Shown here piece after piece: positions 57,951 to 64,000 of a stretch of DNA of 64,000 nucleotides. This DNA comes from Jejubacter calystegiae. GTDB taxonomy: Bacteria; Pseudomonadota; Gammaproteobacteria; Enterobacterales; Enterobacteriaceae. The notes under the pieces were generated by a model that was given only the letters and a program-made list of their open reading frames with translations, was not told the DNA's origin and searched no databases. Numbering within the stretch: position 1 is the stretch's first letter; each line of letters starts with the position of its first letter. The position numbers were made by a program, and so were the translations under genes. Location: the NCBI RefSeq assembly GCF_005671395.1, contig NZ_CP040428.1, positions 3,534,001 through 3,598,000 of the forward strand, written 5' to 3'.

Positions 57951-58531
57951 CAGAATTTTACCAGACCGCTAAAGCCCATAAAGGCAAGAGACATCAGTCC
58001 TGCGGTGATTAGCGCAATGGCGTTGCCTTTAAAGGGCAGCGGCACGTTAGCCACCGCCAGACGTTCGCGAATCGAGGCGAACAGCACCATCACCAGCGAA
58101 AAGCCTACGGCGGCTGAAAAGCCATACAGGGCGGACTGCAGGAAGCTGTGATTCAGGTTGATGCTCAGCAGCGCCACTCCCAGCACCGCGCAGTTGGTGG
58201 TGATCAGCGGCAGGAAGATGCCGAGCAGACGGTACAGGGCCGGGCTGGTTTTACGCACCACCATTTCGGTGAACTGCACCACGACGGCGATCACCAGAAT
58301 AAATGACATGGTGCGCAGGTAGAGCAGATCCAGAGGGACCAGTACAAAAGTGTTAATTAGCCACGAGCAGACGGTGGCCAGGGTCATTACGAACGTGGTC
58401 GCCAGTCCCATGCCAATCGCCGTCTCCAGCTTTTTCGATACCCCCATAAACGGGCACAGGCCAAGGAACTTCACCAGAACGAAGTTATTGACCAGAACGG
58501 TACCGATAAACAAAAGCAGATAGTCAGCCAT
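57950..58531 (-). CDS. rsxA: Rsx/Rnf electron transport subunit A
   Basis: Membrane protein of 193 residues with six hydrophobic segments, starting [20 protein letters not shown] as in E. coli. [11 protein letters not shown] and [12 protein letters not shown] hold the Cys that bind a shared cluster with RsxE. The Rsx complex keeps SoxR reduced. Its stop overlaps the rsxB start by one base. Confidence 0.97.
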   Translation of the reverse strand: MADYLLLFIGTVLVNNFVLVKFLGLCPFMGVSKKLETAIGMGLATTFVMTLATVCSWLINTFVLVPLDLLYLRTMSFILVIAVVVQFTEMVVRKTSPALYRLLGIFLPLITTNCAVLGVALLSINLNHSFLQSALYGFSAAVGFSLVMVLFASIRERLAVANVPLPFKGNAIALITAGLMSLAFMGFSGLVKF

Positions 58532-58610
58532 GATTCGACCTGAATTAAAAAAAGCCGCCTATTATCGGCCAAATGACCGATAGCGACAACCGCAACTCTG
58601 TGGGGTTATT

Positions 58611-59051
58611 TTATGGATTAACAAATGTGTTTTTTACCCGGGCGGAGCGCCGGAAGCAGGGCGCAAGTATCGCGGCTGCGAGCAGCGGGAACAGCAACTG
58701 GCGCAGCGCCAGTTCATCGCTAATGGGTGAAAACGCAAAACTCTTCAGCGCCAGCAGCACGCCAATCAGGAGCCAGACAATATAGTGTTTACGCACCAGC
58801 CCGCGCCGCTTAAAGAAGGCGATGGCCAGCCACAGCGTATAACACCACATCACCAGGGTGCTGAACAGCGACAGATACCAGAGAGAGATCTGACCGCCGC
58901 TATGCAGACGGATGGCCTGATGCGCATCAGCAGAGATCAAAACCATCGCATACAGCGCCAGCGCGACCCCGGTGCTGAGCAGCGTCAGCAATAGCCAGGC
59001 GAGGGGAATATAGAGCCAGCCTCCGATACGCGGTGCCTGAGTGATGGTCAT
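58611..59051 (-). CDS. ydgK: DUF2569 membrane protein YdgK
   Basis: Protein of 146 residues from MTITQAPRIGGW (E. coli 136). A strong AGGAGG precedes this ATG; the ATG eight codons further upstream does not. Four hydrophobic segments, and the end VKNTFVNP is conserved with E. coli. Function unknown. It lies 79 bp before rsxA on the same strand and may be co-transcribed. Confidence 0.92.
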   Translation of the reverse strand: MTITQAPRIGGWLYIPLAWLLLTLLSTGVALALYAMVLISADAHQAIRLHSGGQISLWYLSLFSTLVMWCYTLWLAIAFFKRRGLVRKHYIVWLLIGVLLALKSFAFSPISDELALRQLLFPLLAAAILAPCFRRSARVKNTFVNP

Positions 59052-59443
59052 TTTTCCTCCGGAAATCATAGACAACAGCGGCGCCGGAATACGACGCCGC
59101 GGGGATTATAAGCCAATTCCTGGAAAATACTACCAGGCCTGCTCCGGGAAGCGCCAGACCGGTTCGGGTAACTGACCAGAATTGAACAGAGCAACGCCGG
59201 GAGGCGAGCGGCTACGCAATGGAGACTCATGATCTCGCGGGTATCTTGTAACCTGTAATTCAAATGGTTAGAAAATTTTTCACAACTCTCTATTTTATTG
59301 ATTTTTAAGTTTCAATACGTTGCTGTAACGGATATGGCGGTGCTGTCCGGAGCGCTAAAATACGCAGTCTGGCGGCTCAGCGGTTGAGGCGTTGCAGTGA
59401 ATGGTGTGAAATGGCCGGGTCCACCAACGGGAGAGAATCTGTA
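59052..59443. other. ydgK-ydgJ intergenic region
   Basis: This 392-bp stretch holds the cnu relic (59130-59329). The remaining 114 bp before ydgJ should carry the ydgJ promoter. I see no convincing -35/-10 pair and no intact small gene. Confidence 0.7.
59130..59329 (-). pseudogene. cnu: Decayed cnu (ydgT) gene, Hha-family relic
   Basis: In E. coli cnu lies between ydgJ and ydgK on the ydgK strand. Here that place has no intact gene, but one minus-strand frame (59309 down to about 59215) reads LKINKI, ESCEKF, HLNYRLQD and REIM, against LKFRKI, ESLEKL, HLNYTLTD and QELI of Cnu. Shifting frame, the end reads LFNSGQLPEPVW against LFDLGQVPKSVW, followed by TAG at 59130-59132. Damage visible: the start position is GTT instead of ATG (59329), a TGA lies at codon 6 (59314-59312), nine bases are missing after LKINKI, and a frameshift with a small deletion lies near 59205. 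E. coli blr, normally next to cnu, is also not found. Confidence 0.75.
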
Positions 59444-60484
59444 ATGAGTGACACTATCCGAGTCGGATTAATGGGTTATGGCTACGCCAGTAAGACCTTC
59501 CACGCGCCGCTAATTGCCGGTACCGTCGGCATGACCCTGGCGGCAATCTCCAGCAGCGATGAAGCCAAAGTGCAGGCCGACTGGCCATCAACGCCAGTGG
59601 TTGCCACACCCCAGGCGCTGTTTAACGATCCGCAGATTGATGTAGTCGTTATCCCGACACCCAATGATACCCATTATCCACTGGCAAAGGCCGCCCTTGA
59701 GGCTGGTAAGCATGTGGTGGTGGATAAACCTTTTACGGTGACACTGTCACAGGCCCGCGAGCTGGAGTCTCTGGCTAAAAGTCGCGGACTGCTGCTTTCG
59801 GTGTTCCACAACCGCCGCTGGGACAGCGACTTCCTGACGCTGAAAAAGCTGATTGAAGAGGGCTCTCTGGGGGAAGTGGCCTATATGGAGTCGCACTTCG
59901 ATCGCTTCCGTCCGCAGGTGCGCGATCGCTGGCGTGAACAGGCTGGCGTAGGCAGCGGCATCTGGTACGATCTGGGGCCGCATCTTCTGGACCAGGCGCT
60001 GGTGCTGTTTGGCCTGCCGGTCAGCATGACGGTCGATCTGGCGCAATTACGCCCTGGTGCGCAGACCACGGACTATTTCCACGCGGTGTTGCACTATCCG
60101 CAGCGGCGGGTGGTGCTGCATGCCTCGATGCTGGCGGCGGCGGAGTCGGCGCGCTATATCGTGCACGGCACCCGTGGCAGCTACGTAAAATGGGGACTGG
60201 ACCCCCAGGAAGATCGCCTGAAGGTCGGCGAGCGTCCGCCGCTGGAAGACTGGGGCTACGATATGCGTGACGGAACTCTGACACTGGCCCAGGGCGACCT
60301 GATGGCCGAACAGTCGTTGCTGACGGTACCCGGCAACTATCCCGCTTACTATGCCGCCATTCGCGATGCGCTGAATGGACAGGGGGAAAACCCGGTTCCG
60401 GCCAGCCAGGCGATTCGGGTCATGGAGCTGATTGAACTTGGCATCGATTCCGCCCGACATCGTTCCACCCTCAGCCTGATCTAA
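59444..60484 (+). CDS. ydgJ: Gfo/Idh/MocA-family oxidoreductase YdgJ
   Basis: Protein of 346 residues from MSDTIRVGL, same as E. coli YdgJ; the ORF runs 20 codons further upstream without homology. It has an N-terminal Rossmann fold (RVGLMGYGYASKTFHAPL) with the EKP-like motif VVVDKPFTV at about residue 93, and a C-terminal substrate domain (HNRRWDSDF, GSGIWYDLGPHLLDQ). It uses NAD(P) on a sugar-like or inositol-like substrate that is not known. Confidence 0.94.
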   Translation: MSDTIRVGLMGYGYASKTFHAPLIAGTVGMTLAAISSSDEAKVQADWPSTPVVATPQALFNDPQIDVVVIPTPNDTHYPLAKAALEAGKHVVVDKPFTVTLSQARELESLAKSRGLLLSVFHNRRWDSDFLTLKKLIEEGSLGEVAYMESHFDRFRPQVRDRWREQAGVGSGIWYDLGPHLLDQALVLFGLPVSMTVDLAQLRPGAQTTDYFHAVLHYPQRRVVLHASMLAAAESARYIVHGTRGSYVKWGLDPQEDRLKVGERPPLEDWGYDMRDGTLTLAQGDLMAEQSLLTVPGNYPAYYAAIRDALNGQGENPVPASQAIRVMELIELGIDSARHRSTLSLI

Positions 60485-60578
60485 GCCCGCCACAGATTCG
60501 GGGGCGGCGTCCCGCTGCCCTCGCTTTTCCCGCCGCTATTGCTACAATCGCCCGAATGAATAACAACAAGGACTTACG

Positions 60579-61565
60579 ATGGGCTGGTTACAGCGTCTGA
60601 AAATCGATCGCTTTTTAGTGGTCATGATTGGGGTGGTGGTGATTGCTTCTCTGTTCCCTGCTCAGGGGCAGATTCAAAACGGTTTTGAGATGCTGACCAC
60701 GGCGGCGATTGCGCTGCTGTTTTTTATGCACGGCGCTAAGCTGTCGCGTGAGGCGATTGTTGCCGGTGCCGGACACTGGCGGCTGCACCTGGTGGTGTTC
60801 CTGAGCACCTTCGTGCTGTTTCCGCTACTGGGGCTGGCGATGAATCTGCTGCCCCCGACCATTCTGCCCCCGCCGCTGGTACTGGGGTTCCTCTATTTAT
60901 GTGCGCTGCCTGCTACCGTGCAGTCGGCCATCGCCTTTACCTCGGTGGCTGGGGGCAACGTGGCGGCGGCGGTGTGTAGCGCTTCGGCATCCAGTATTCT
61001 GGGGATTTTTCTGTCGCCGGTGCTGGTGGGGATGTTGATACATACCCAGCAGGGGGATACCGATACGCTGCACGCCATTGGCAAAATCGTGCTGCAACTG
61101 ATGGTGCCCTTTGTGGTGGGGCATCTGGCGCGGCCACTGATTGGCGGCTGGGTCGATCGCCATCGTCGCCTGATCAATCTGACCGACCGTTCGTCGATCC
61201 TGCTGGTGGTTTACGTGGCCTTTAGCGAAGCGGTGAGCGAAGGGATCTGGCACCAGGTTACCGGTTATGCGCTACTGTGGGTGTTGATCTGTTCGCTGGT
61301 GCTGCTGGTGGTGGTACTGGTGGTTAATACCCTGGCGGCGCGGTTGTTTGGTTTTAACACCGAAGATGAAATTACCATTGTGTTTTGTGGTTCGAAGAAG
61401 AGTCTGGCCAATGGCGTGCCGATGGCGAATGTGCTGTTTCCGGCCGCCAGCGTGGGAATGATGGTACTGCCGCTGATGATTTTTCACCAGATTCAACTGA
61501 TGGTGTGCGCCGTGCTGGCGCAGCGCTACGCCCGGCGCCTGAAGCAGAACCAGCCCGACCGTTAA
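60579..61565 (+). CDS. YfeH-like bile acid:sodium symporter family protein
   Basis: Membrane protein of 328 residues with about nine hydrophobic segments, closely resembling E. coli YfeH (332). Shared blocks are TTAAIALLFFMHGAKLSREAI, LPATVQSAIAFTSVAGGNVA and VFCGSKKSLANGVPMANVLFP. The substrate is unknown; organic anions are expected for the family. TACAAT about 30 bp upstream and AAGGA before the ATG suggest its own promoter. In E. coli nothing lies between ydgJ and add, and yfeH is elsewhere, so this is an insertion or a moved gene. Confidence 0.9.
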   Translation: MGWLQRLKIDRFLVVMIGVVVIASLFPAQGQIQNGFEMLTTAAIALLFFMHGAKLSREAIVAGAGHWRLHLVVFLSTFVLFPLLGLAMNLLPPTILPPPLVLGFLYLCALPATVQSAIAFTSVAGGNVAAAVCSASASSILGIFLSPVLVGMLIHTQQGDTDTLHAIGKIVLQLMVPFVVGHLARPLIGGWVDRHRRLINLTDRSSILLVVYVAFSEAVSEGIWHQVTGYALLWVLICSLVLLVVVLVVNTLAARLFGFNTEDEITIVFCGSKKSLANGVPMANVLFPAASVGMMVLPLMIFHQIQLMVCAVLAQRYARRLKQNQPDR

Positions 61566-61580
61566 GCCGGGCAGTGAGGG

Positions 61581-62582
61581 TCAGGCTGCGGCGACTTTAG
61601 CGCGCAGTGCCTGTTTTTCGGCGTCGCTCAGGAAGGCGATAGTCAGGCCGTTCTGCTGGGCCTGGCGAGCCTGGGCGGCGCTGAGCCCGGCCAGGGGAGC
61701 CGCCTGCAGATATTCGTGGCGGATCTCCACCCCCTGAACGGCGGGGTCGTCGGTGTTGATGGTCGCCAGAATGCCGCTATCCAGGAAACGCGCCAGCGGA
61801 TGCTGTGCCAGGCTCGGTACGGTACTGGTCTGAATATTCGAAGTCAGGCAGGACTCAATGCCTATCTGATGTTCAGCCAGATAATCCATCAGCGCGGCAT
61901 CCTCTACGGCCCGCACGCCGTGACCGATACGTTCGGCGCCCAGCTCGCGAATCGCCTGCCAGATGCTTTCCGGCCCGACGGCTTCGCCAGCGTGCACCGT
62001 AATGCGCCAGCCTGCGTCGCGGGCGCGACGGAAGTGATCCACGAACAGCTGGCCGGGGAAGCCGCGCTCATCGCCCGCCAGATCCAGCGCGGTAATGCGA
62101 TCGCGGTGGCTCAGCAGTCCTTCCAGCTCCTCTTCACAGGCGGCCTCGCCAAAGGTGCGACTCAGAATACCGATCAGCCGGGCTTCGACCCCGTAGTCGC
62201 GACAGCCCTGGCGCACGCCGTCGATAACCGCTTCCACGACGCCGGCCACCGACAGGTGATGGGTCATCGCCATATAGCGCGGCGAAAAGCGCAGTTCCAC
62301 ATAATGAAGCCCCTGGCGGGCGGCATCTTCCACATTTTCCCTGGCCACCCGGCGGCAGGCCTCCAGCGAGCCGAGGACTTTCACGCCCCAGTCCAGCTTC
62401 GCCAGGAAACTTACCAGATCCGGCTGGGTTTCAGTGACCTGGACATGAGGGCGCAGCGCTTCCAGCGAATCGGCGGGCAGGGCCAGATTGAACTCGCGGC
62501 CAAGCTCGAGAATGGTTTCGGCGCGAATGTTGCCGTCGAGGTGGCGATGCAGGTCGGTTAACGGGAGGGAGGAGTCAATCAT
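61581..62582 (-). CDS. add: Adenosine deaminase
   Basis: Protein of 333 residues, same as E. coli. It deaminates adenosine and deoxyadenosine to inosine forms. Zinc ligands and catalytic residues are in [25 protein letters not shown] and [12 protein letters not shown]. It converges with the YfeH-like gene, with only 15 bp between stops, and is divergent from the putative RNA gene at 62.8 kb. Confidence 0.97.
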   Translation of the reverse strand: MIDSSLPLTDLHRHLDGNIRAETILELGREFNLALPADSLEALRPHVQVTETQPDLVSFLAKLDWGVKVLGSLEACRRVARENVEDAARQGLHYVELRFSPRYMAMTHHLSVAGVVEAVIDGVRQGCRDYGVEARLIGILSRTFGEAACEEELEGLLSHRDRITALDLAGDERGFPGQLFVDHFRRARDAGWRITVHAGEAVGPESIWQAIRELGAERIGHGVRAVEDAALMDYLAEHQIGIESCLTSNIQTSTVPSLAQHPLARFLDSGILATINTDDPAVQGVEIRHEYLQAAPLAGLSAAQARQAQQNGLTIAFLSDAEKQALRAKVAAA

Positions 62583-62749
62583 GGTCGCACTCTTTAGTCT
62601 GCTTTACGGTGCGCTACAGTATAAGGGTTTAGGGTGAAATCGACATCCGCTACCCGGCAAAATCTGACTCGCCAATGGCGAAAATGGTTGAATAACCAGC
62701 AAGATACTAATTAATAAAGACATTTAACATATATTTAATACTAAAATCA

Positions 62750-62778
62750 TGGAAAAATCTTAGTTGGGTTGTTATATT
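62750..62778 (+). promoter_or_regulatory. Extended -10 promoter of the putative structured RNA
   Basis: TGGAAA (62750-62755) is 17 bp from TATATT (62773-62778), and TG precedes the -10 by one base (62770-62771). The upstream DNA is A/T-rich with an UP-element look. It points away from add into the hairpin-rich region. Confidence 0.6.
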
Positions 62779-62784
62779 GCCTGC

Positions 62785-63053
62785 AGGCCATCATTCCAGG
62801 TACATCCTGTCTGGTGGCACTGCAGTCGCGCCGTTCCGGCGCATCCGACAACGGAGCCAGGTTCTCTCAGGCTTCGTATCGCACTGGAATATCAACTAAA
62901 TTAACATGGATTCGTCGGCGCTCCCGTCTAAAGACGGGGCGGAAATGGTCTGCCCATGTGTTGGGACACAACGCCCGCAGGTCACGGTGAGACCAGCCAA
63001 TGACCTTCGCCGTATATAGCCGCCTCTTTTGCCAGCCTTCGGGCTGGTTTTTT
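62785..63053 (+). ncRNA. Candidate structured RNA of about 270 nt, unknown family
   Basis: The region is bounded by an extended -10 promoter and a strong intrinsic terminator. Inside are perfect hairpins: GCGCCG-TTC-CGGCGC (62828-62842) and CCCGTC-TAAA-GACGGG (62923-62938), plus a GTGT-TGGG-ACAC element and an AGGTCA/TGACCT long-range pair. One 37-codon frame (62906-63019, MDSSALPSKD...NDLRRI) lies within it but has no ribosome site. It does not match any riboswitch or small RNA that I can recall. It may be a regulatory RNA or a small mRNA. Confidence 0.5.
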
Positions 63054-63056
63054 ATT
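63032..63056 (+). terminator. Terminator of the putative structured RNA
   Basis: CCAGCC-TTCG-GGCTGG followed by TTTTTTATT is a classical intrinsic terminator on the plus strand, with no annotated plus-strand gene upstream of it. Confidence 0.92.
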
Positions 63057-63057
63057 G

Positions 63058-63092
63058 GCAAAAAAGTGCCGACCTGCATGACACAGGTCGGC
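63058..63092 (-). terminator. malY terminator
   Basis: On the minus strand GCCGACCTG-TGTCATG-CAGGTCGGC (9 bp, perfect) is followed by ACTTTTTTGCC. It lies about 127 bp past the malY stop and back to back with the plus-strand terminator at 63032-63056. Confidence 0.85.
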
Positions 63093-63106
63093 TAATGAAA
63101 AGGGTT

Positions 63107-63151
63107 TGGCATGTAACAGAGGTTGTGTCGAACCTCGGGAGTATCATGCCA
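63107..63151 (-). other. Nested hairpin in the malY 3' untranslated region
   Basis: The outer arms TGGCATG/CATGCCA (7 bp) enclose an inner perfect hairpin GAGGTT-GTGTCG-AACCTC. It lies between the malY stop and its terminator. It could be a stability element or part of an RNA processed from the malY 3' end. Confidence 0.5.
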
Positions 63152-63218
63152 GAACGGGCGTATGAGTGTGGCTACTTGTTAAGATTTCCCTTAAAGAAAA
63201 GTAATGATTTGTCTTCCA

Positions 63219-64000
63219 TCACAGTAGCGACGTTATACCCGCAATCAGCCGCGTGACGCCTTGCTCCAGTTTGACCCGCGGACAGCCGACATTCAGGCGC
63301 AGAAAACCGGCGCCTTCGGGGCCATAAGTGTCACCGGGCATAATGGCGACCTTTTGCTGACCGATCAGCCTCTCCTGTAGTGCCGCATCGTCAAGCCCCA
63401 GCGGGCGCAGATCCAGCCAGGCCAGATAGGTCGCCTGGGGCACAGACCAGTTAAGCGCGGGGAAGGCGTTATTTAAGGTGTCAGATACCCAGCGCAGATT
63501 TCCCATCAGATATTCACGCAGGGCATCCAGCCAGGGCGCGCCTTCGCGATAGGCGGCGATATGGGCGACCAGCGCCAGCACGGCGGGGGAAGAGAGGCCG
63601 TCGCGACTCTTCAGCGCCGTCAGATAATGCTCCCGTGCGTTATCCCCGGCGATAATGCCCCAGGCGCCGGTCAGGGCCGGAATATTAAAGCTCTTGGACG
63701 CCGAACTGAGCAGCGCCCAGTCTCCGCGGCCCGCCACCTGACACCACGGAATGTGTTGCGCACCATTCCAGGTCATATCCATATGAATTTCATCGCTGAT
63801 AACGCGCACCCCATGGCGCTCGCACAGCTGCGCCATCTGTTCCAGCTCCTGACGCCGCCACACTTTGCCGGTAGGGTTATGGGGGCTGCACAGCAGCATC
63901 AGGGTACAGCGGTCGCGCGCCAGCAGTTGCTCCAGCTCCGCCATATCGCACTGCCATTCACCCTGGTTCAGGCGCAGCGGCGCGCTCAGTACCTGGCGCT
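63219..64000 (-). CDS. malY: MalY, PLP-dependent beta-C-S lyase and MalT inhibitor (5' end outside window)
   Basis: The frame is open to the right window edge; about 260 of the roughly 390 residues are visible, so the ATG at 63944 is internal. PLP-fold blocks are SPHNPTGKVW, ISDEIHMDM and the PLP Lys in SSASKSFNIPALTG. The protein cleaves cystathionine and also holds the activator MalT in an inactive state, lowering maltose gene expression. It keeps the E. coli position next to add, but the gap to add is much larger here. Confidence 0.95.
   Translation of the reverse strand, partial: RQVLSAPLRLNQGEWQCDMAELEQLLARDRCTLMLLCSPHNPTGKVWRRQELEQMAQLCERHGVRVISDEIHMDMTWNGAQHIPWCQVAGRGDWALLSSASKSFNIPALTGAWGIIAGDNAREHYLTALKSRDGLSSPAVLALVAHIAAYREGAPWLDALREYLMGNLRWVSDTLNNAFPALNWSVPQATYLAWLDLRPLGLDDAALQERLIGQQKVAIMPGDTYGPEGAGFLRLNVGCPRVKLEQGVTRLIAGITSLL

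Larger units (their letters stand above)
62583..63218. other. add-malY intergenic region, longer than in E. coli
   Basis: This 636-bp gap holds the add promoter region (AT-rich 62690-62760), a plus-strand unit with promoter, hairpins and terminator (62750-63056), the malY terminator (63058-63092) and a nested hairpin in the malY 3' region (63107-63151). No protein gene of family I recognise is present. Confidence 0.75.

Noticed and set aside
59066..59263. 65-residue minus-strand frame upstream of ydgK as an intact gene
   Set aside because: Its first part is the middle of the cnu relic, beginning inside the HLNY motif; the rest is out of frame with the Cnu C-terminus, so it is a fragment of a pseudogene.
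62769..62990. 73-residue plus-strand frame in the add-malY gap
   Set aside because: Its start lies inside the -10 element of the proposed promoter, and it has no ribosome site.

Overview
The window comes from an enterobacterium of the Enterobacteriaceae. From mdtK to malY (about 23.9-64.0 kb) the genes follow the E. coli K-12 order of the ribC/mdtK-purR-gloA-slyA-tyrS-rsx-add-malY region almost one for one, most products are very close to their E. coli counterparts, and an ERIC repeat lies between pdxH and tyrS. I cannot name the genus from sequence alone.

Left part (1-23.3 kb): one end of a BapA-type type I secretion locus. It holds a giant surface adhesin, cut by the left window edge but still about 6,055 residues long, followed on the same strand by a TolC-like outer-membrane factor, an ABC exporter with a C39-like domain, and an HlyD-like adaptor. 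The adhesin has 23 near-identical 116-residue Ig-like repeats in blocks of 19 and 4, plus a 2.76-kb tandem duplication of a second domain type. A long hairpin, a 46-residue acidic peptide gene and two tRNA-Val(GAC) genes separate this locus from the conserved backbone, so it looks like a tRNA-associated insertion. Its other end is outside the window.

Middle part (23.9-44.2 kb): mdtK, ribC, cfa, punC/punR, purR, ynhF(cydH), ydhP, mepH, grxD, rnt, gloA, nemA, nemR, an eptA-like phosphoethanolamine transferase, ydhL, sodC, the ydhK-ydhJ-ydhI efflux set, slyA and slyB. Compared with K-12, sodB, lhr and ydhF are absent from their usual slots, and the eptA-like gene is an insertion directly upstream of nemR. 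Control sites readable in the sequence include a SlyA operator on slyA, a PhoP box on slyB, a candidate PmrA box near the eptA-like gene and a NemR-like palindrome before nemA.

Right part (44.4-64 kb): anmK, mliC, pdxH, tyrS, pdxY, gstA, dtpA, nth, the rsxABCDGE electron-transport operon with ydgK, ydgJ, a YfeH-like transporter, add and malY (cut by the right edge). Two intergenic regions look richer than the backbone suggests. Between dtpA and nth there is an orphan plus-strand promoter and terminator pair that could make an RNA of about 150 nt. Between add and malY there is an extended -10 promoter, several perfect hairpins and a strong terminator that could make a structured RNA of about 270 nt. 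The usual cnu (ydgT) position holds a decayed cnu relic with a lost start, a stop codon and a frameshift.
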